Positions 61,194 to 64,000 of a stretch of 64,000 nucleotides of DNA are shown in pieces. The notes beneath the pieces were generated by a model, which was not told the origin of the DNA, made no database searches, and saw only the letters and a list, made by a program, of their open reading frames with translations. The stretch comes from Rhodospirillaceae bacterium. Its GTDB lineage: Bacteria; Pseudomonadota; Alphaproteobacteria; Rhodospirillales; Rhodospirillaceae. The stretch lies in contig CANJSF010000007.1 of NCBI GenBank assembly GCA_947476925.1, forward strand, positions 88,570 through 152,569, in the 5' to 3' direction. How positions within the stretch are numbered: the stretch's first letter is position 1; every line of letters starts with the position of its first letter. The position numbers and the translations under genes are program-made.

Positions 61194-62303
61194 CTATGTC
61201 GTCACAGCGGCTTCGGCGGGCTTCGTGGCATGCTTCGAGATGGCCATCTTCAGGCTCTTAAACAACGCTTGGCCAATTTCGCCGCCATCGCCTTCGATTT
61301 TTTCGCGCATAACGGCGCGCATGGCGTCGATATGCGCCTTGACGATTTCCAGCATGGCGTCGTCCTGATTGCACGGCGGCTTGGTCACCTCATACAACGA
61401 CTTGGCAAATAAGGTGATGAGCGGATAGCCAAACGTACCGCCCTGGCCGCGTAATTCATGCGCCACGAGATTGATGTCTTCGAAGTTTGATGTCCGCTCG
61501 CCTACTAAGCTTTTAGCAGCAGCGACTTGGCGCGATAGGCGTTCCAAGTATTCTTTCGCCCATCCGATAAAGCCTTCCGCCTCACGCTTCAGCTCGGCCT
61601 CGGCGTTTTGCAGCACACTTTGTGGAATGACGAAGTCTTGGCGCATGGCCGTCGAGCCCATTTTCTGCTTAAGAAAATTGGGCAGCTTGAAGAACCAGAC
61701 ATCGCTGGGCTTAGCGGCTTTTTCAACGCGGTCTTTGGAGTACACGATTGTTGCGTGTGATTCGTCAGGTTTGCGCCGTTCGGTGCCGCCGGGCGGTCCT
61801 GCTTTGGAACTACGGCGACGATCAGGTCCGAAATAGGTTTGCGTGGTCACAAACTGGCGCGGCGTGTCGATGATACGTTGCAAGACCTTATACAAACTCT
61901 CGACCGAAAACGGTTTAACTATAAATTCGGTCACGCCTTTGTCGCGCGCGCCTTCGACGTTTACGCGGTCTGCTGCGCCCGAAATCATCACGAACGGCAT
62001 AAAGCGATTGGGTGAGGCTTTGTCGTCACGCAACCATTGCAACAGGTGTTGGCCGCTGATGGTGCCCATGACCAAATCCGAGATCACGATGTCAACAAGC
62101 TCGCCTCCAGCAAAACCTTTGCTGCTGGCGCGCAGGTAGTCGACCGCATCCTTGGCATTTTTTGCGCGCTGCGTGCGGGTAAAGCCCATGCGCTTCAGGG
62201 CGGTGATAAAGATATCGAGCATGTACTCGTTATCTTCGACGACCAGCACAGAGAGGCGGTCCTGGCCTAAGTTCTCTTTCTCTTTGTCTTTGTTATTCAA
62301 CAT
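61194..62303 (-). CDS. Response regulator with receiver domain and C-terminal HPt-like region
   Basis: 369 residues from the ATG at 62303; a longer frame lacks a ribosome site. The receiver domain (17-145) has acidic pocket VVED, phosphoacceptor D76 and K130 (IVKPF). A linker has YFGPDRRR, common in alphaproteobacterial regulators. The C-terminal helical region holds VAHELRGQGGTFG with H282 in the position of an HPt histidine. It thus looks built for phosphorelay rather than DNA binding. Partner of the kinase downstream. Confidence 0.85.
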   Translation of the reverse strand: MLNNKDKEKENLGQDRLSVLVVEDNEYMLDIFITALKRMGFTRTQRAKNAKDAVDYLRASSKGFAGGELVDIVISDLVMGTISGQHLLQWLRDDKASPNRFMPFVMISGAADRVNVEGARDKGVTEFIVKPFSVESLYKVLQRIIDTPRQFVTTQTYFGPDRRRSSKAGPPGGTERRKPDESHATIVYSKDRVEKAAKPSDVWFFKLPNFLKQKMGSTAMRQDFVIPQSVLQNAEAELKREAEGFIGWAKEYLERLSRQVAAAKSLVGERTSNFEDINLVAHELRGQGGTFGYPLITLFAKSLYEVTKPPCNQDDAMLEIVKAHIDAMRAVMREKIEGDGGEIGQALFKSLKMAISKHATKPAEAAVTT

Positions 62304-62503
62304 GACGGGATAACATCCAAAGACCAATTCTTGGTTTCGCGGCCGAACTATAGTGATATATCCACAGGACTCAACGTTAACACTTGGGGTGCGTGAATCT
62401 ACGAAAATCGTCGCTTTAAGGGCATTTTCCGACCCCTGCCTGTATATGGCATTCACCCCACAACATATTGATTTTGATTAGTTATTTCCCACCGTGGATA
62501 GCG

Positions 62504-63505
62504 TTATACCGCTGCACTTGCGGCTTTGCCCAAGCACTGCTGAAACGTATGGGCGTCGACATTTCCGCCCGATAACACCACGACCGTTGTCCTATTCTTG
62601 GTCATGTGCCGACCATTCAGAATCGCGGCCAATGCGACCGCTCCGCCGGGTTCGACCACCAGCTTTAAGTGCCGAAAGGCAAACGCCATTGCCCTGCAGA
62701 CGTCTTCGTCGCTGAGCGCATATCCACCCGACAAATGAGACTTGTTAATCTGCCACGTCAACTCACCTGGCATCGGTGCCAGTAGTGCATCGCATAATGC
62801 GTTGGCCTTGCTTGCGTTTTTGACACGCCGTTGCTGGGCAAGCGAGCGGCCATGATCATCATAACCTTCGGGCTCAGCGGCATATATGCGCGCCTGCGGA
62901 AATGCGCCGTGCATAGCGAGCGCGATCCCCGCAATCATTCCGCCTCCGCTTGTGGGCACCACAACATCATCGACGGTAAGGCCCATTTCATTGGCTTGCG
63001 CGACAATCTCCAAACCGATGGTGCCTTGCCCCGCGATAACTTGCGGATCGTCGTACGAGGGTATCACAACGAGGTGTCGCTGCCTGGCGATGTCGCCCGC
63101 AATCACTTCGCGGTCTTGAGTTGCGCGGTCGTAAAGCACGACCTCCGCGCCCAGCGCGCGCGTATTCTCGATTTTCAGCGATGGGGCATCGCTGGGCATC
63201 ACGATGGTTGCTGAAACGCCATACATCGCGGCTGCTGCTGCGACTCCTTGGGCGTGATTTCCCGACGACCACGCGACAACACCGTTCTGCTTTTCTGTGG
63301 GGCTCATCTGCATAATCCGGTTCAGCGCGCCGCGAATTTTGAAAGACCCGGTGCGTTGTAAGGTTTCCGCCTTGATCAAAACCTGCCCCTGGCAAAGCGC
63401 GTCCAGGGCAACTGAAGTGAGAAGCGGAGTCCGAACAATCTTTTCGCCTATAAGTTGGGCGGCAGCCTCAACATCAAGCAGCTTGGGCACATCATCCTGT
63501 TTCAT
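62504..63505 (-). CDS. Threonine/serine dehydratase (PLP, fold type II)
   Basis: 333 residues from the ATG at 63505 (GGAG upstream). K56 in TGSFKIRGA is the PLP lysine; SSGNHAQG and PTSGGGM are the phosphate and carboxylate loops. It lacks the C-terminal ACT regulatory domain of biosynthetic IlvA, so it resembles catabolic threonine ammonia-lyase (TdcB) or serine racemase. The product from threonine would be 2-oxobutyrate, a possible substrate of the E1 at 10448, although the two are far apart. Confidence 0.9.
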   Translation of the reverse strand: MKQDDVPKLLDVEAAAQLIGEKIVRTPLLTSVALDALCQGQVLIKAETLQRTGSFKIRGALNRIMQMSPTEKQNGVVAWSSGNHAQGVAAAAAMYGVSATIVMPSDAPSLKIENTRALGAEVVLYDRATQDREVIAGDIARQRHLVVIPSYDDPQVIAGQGTIGLEIVAQANEMGLTVDDVVVPTSGGGMIAGIALAMHGAFPQARIYAAEPEGYDDHGRSLAQQRRVKNASKANALCDALLAPMPGELTWQINKSHLSGGYALSDEDVCRAMAFAFRHLKLVVEPGGAVALAAILNGRHMTKNRTTVVVLSGGNVDAHTFQQCLGKAASAAV

Positions 63506-63688
63506 GACCACTCCGGTAGGCGACAAAATATGCGCCAAATGAAAAGATAAAAACCAATACTTTCGTGTATGTGCACAACCATGGGCACCAGTATACTAAA
63601 CCCGGCGCTCTAAACGTGTTCAACGAATGCATATGGCTTAAGCGTCCCAACGAGCGCAGCGTCTTTTCGATAACAGTAGGTGAATGAC

Positions 63689-64000
63689 ATGAGATCAAAT
63701 CTCACAATCTCTAAAATCTCATGGGTGATGTGTTTTGTCATTATGGCGGGATATGTGGCCACGATTGCCACGGCTAATTATGGGATGCGCGAACTTAAAG
63801 TCGGCGGTCCGGTTTTCGATCGAATCGTGACCGTGAAGGACTTGATTGCCGATATTTTGCCACCGCCGGCTTACGTGATTGAGGCCTACCTTGAGGCCAC
63901 GCTTGCTTATCAAGATCCGAAGTCAGTTTCCGCCCACCAAGAACGCCTGAAACAGCTGCGCAAGGATTATGATACGCGCAAAGATTATTGGGCCGAACAA
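63689..64000 (+). CDS. Methyl-accepting chemotaxis-type protein, N-terminal part (cut at right edge)
   Basis: 104 codons to the window end, from an ATG with AGGTGA upstream. One membrane helix (about 10-32) is followed by VKDLIADILPPPAYVIEAYLEATLAYQDP and LKQLRKDYDTRKDYW. This is a sensor region found on many alphaproteobacterial chemotaxis receptors. The signalling domain would lie outside the window. Confidence 0.75.
   Translation, partial: MRSNLTISKISWVMCFVIMAGYVATIATANYGMRELKVGGPVFDRIVTVKDLIADILPPPAYVIEAYLEATLAYQDPKSVSAHQERLKQLRKDYDTRKDYWAEQ

Noticed and set aside
1..64000. Mobile elements, prophage, CRISPR, toxin-antitoxin or restriction systems
   Set aside because: I looked for transposase, integrase, spaced repeats and defence motifs and found none.

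Overview
The window reads as chromosome of a Gram-negative alphaproteobacterium with moderately high G+C. The evidence is a kdsD-lptC-lptA-lptB-rpoN-ptsN gene order, lptF-lptG, an RNase D without an HRDC domain, a complex I NDUFA9-type protein, a DUF692/DUF2063 (bufferin-type) pair, and the start of a chemotaxis receptor of a type common in that class. I see no phage, insertion sequence, integrase or CRISPR array. Genes are tightly packed and many convergent pairs end within 0-10 bases of each other.

Layout. 1-1495: 3' part of a bufferin-maturation operon (BufB, BufC). 1501-8065: two paralogous Rieske oxygenases, a SnoaL-like protein, an NAD(P)-binding protein, a GPH-type transporter and a 578-residue protein I do not recognise. 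8148-13963: an Lrp-type regulator with an acyl-CoA ligase, divergent from a homodimeric-type 2-oxoacid dehydrogenase E1 and a cysteine-synthase-fold enzyme, an arrangement recalling the mde genes of methionine catabolism. 13964-19661: small transporters, a lipoprotein with a TonB C-terminal domain, three two-domain VOC proteins and a small exported protein that looks frameshifted. 19696-26082: the conserved LPS-export/sigma-54/PTS-Ntr operon, with RNase D and tRNA-Leu(CAG) upstream. 26479-34809: NDUFA9-like protein, UppP-like phosphatase, M17 aminopeptidase, TAXI binding protein, a proXWV-type betaine importer with a twin operator, and glyoxalase II.

34816-43988 is rich in envelope-lipid genes. 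It holds a Tam41-like nucleotidyltransferase overlapping a diacylglycerol kinase, LptF and LptG, a second YegS-type lipid kinase, an LtaS-like phosphoglycerol transferase, a fatty-acid hydroxylase and a GNAT-fold protein. Read together, these could release diacylglycerol, rephosphorylate it to phosphatidate and convert it to CDP-diacylglycerol, with a possible sphingolipid-type branch. This is the most coherent candidate for an undescribed system here, but it is inference from motifs and adjacency.

44083-59383 is unusual for its exported enzymes: two Tat-type flavin amine oxidases, two VOC proteins with signal peptides, a methyltransferase with a signal peptide and a CpcT/CpeT-like protein with a signal peptide. 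A BisC-type molybdoenzyme, a pirin, two tandem MECR-like reductases and an alpha/beta hydrolase without the usual nucleophile serine lie among them. 59399-62303 is a histidine kinase with a receiver-HPt protein, followed by a threonine/serine dehydratase and the first 104 codons of a chemotaxis receptor at the right edge. Paralogous pairs recur through the window (Rieske, VOC, amine oxidase, MDR reductase, lipid kinase).
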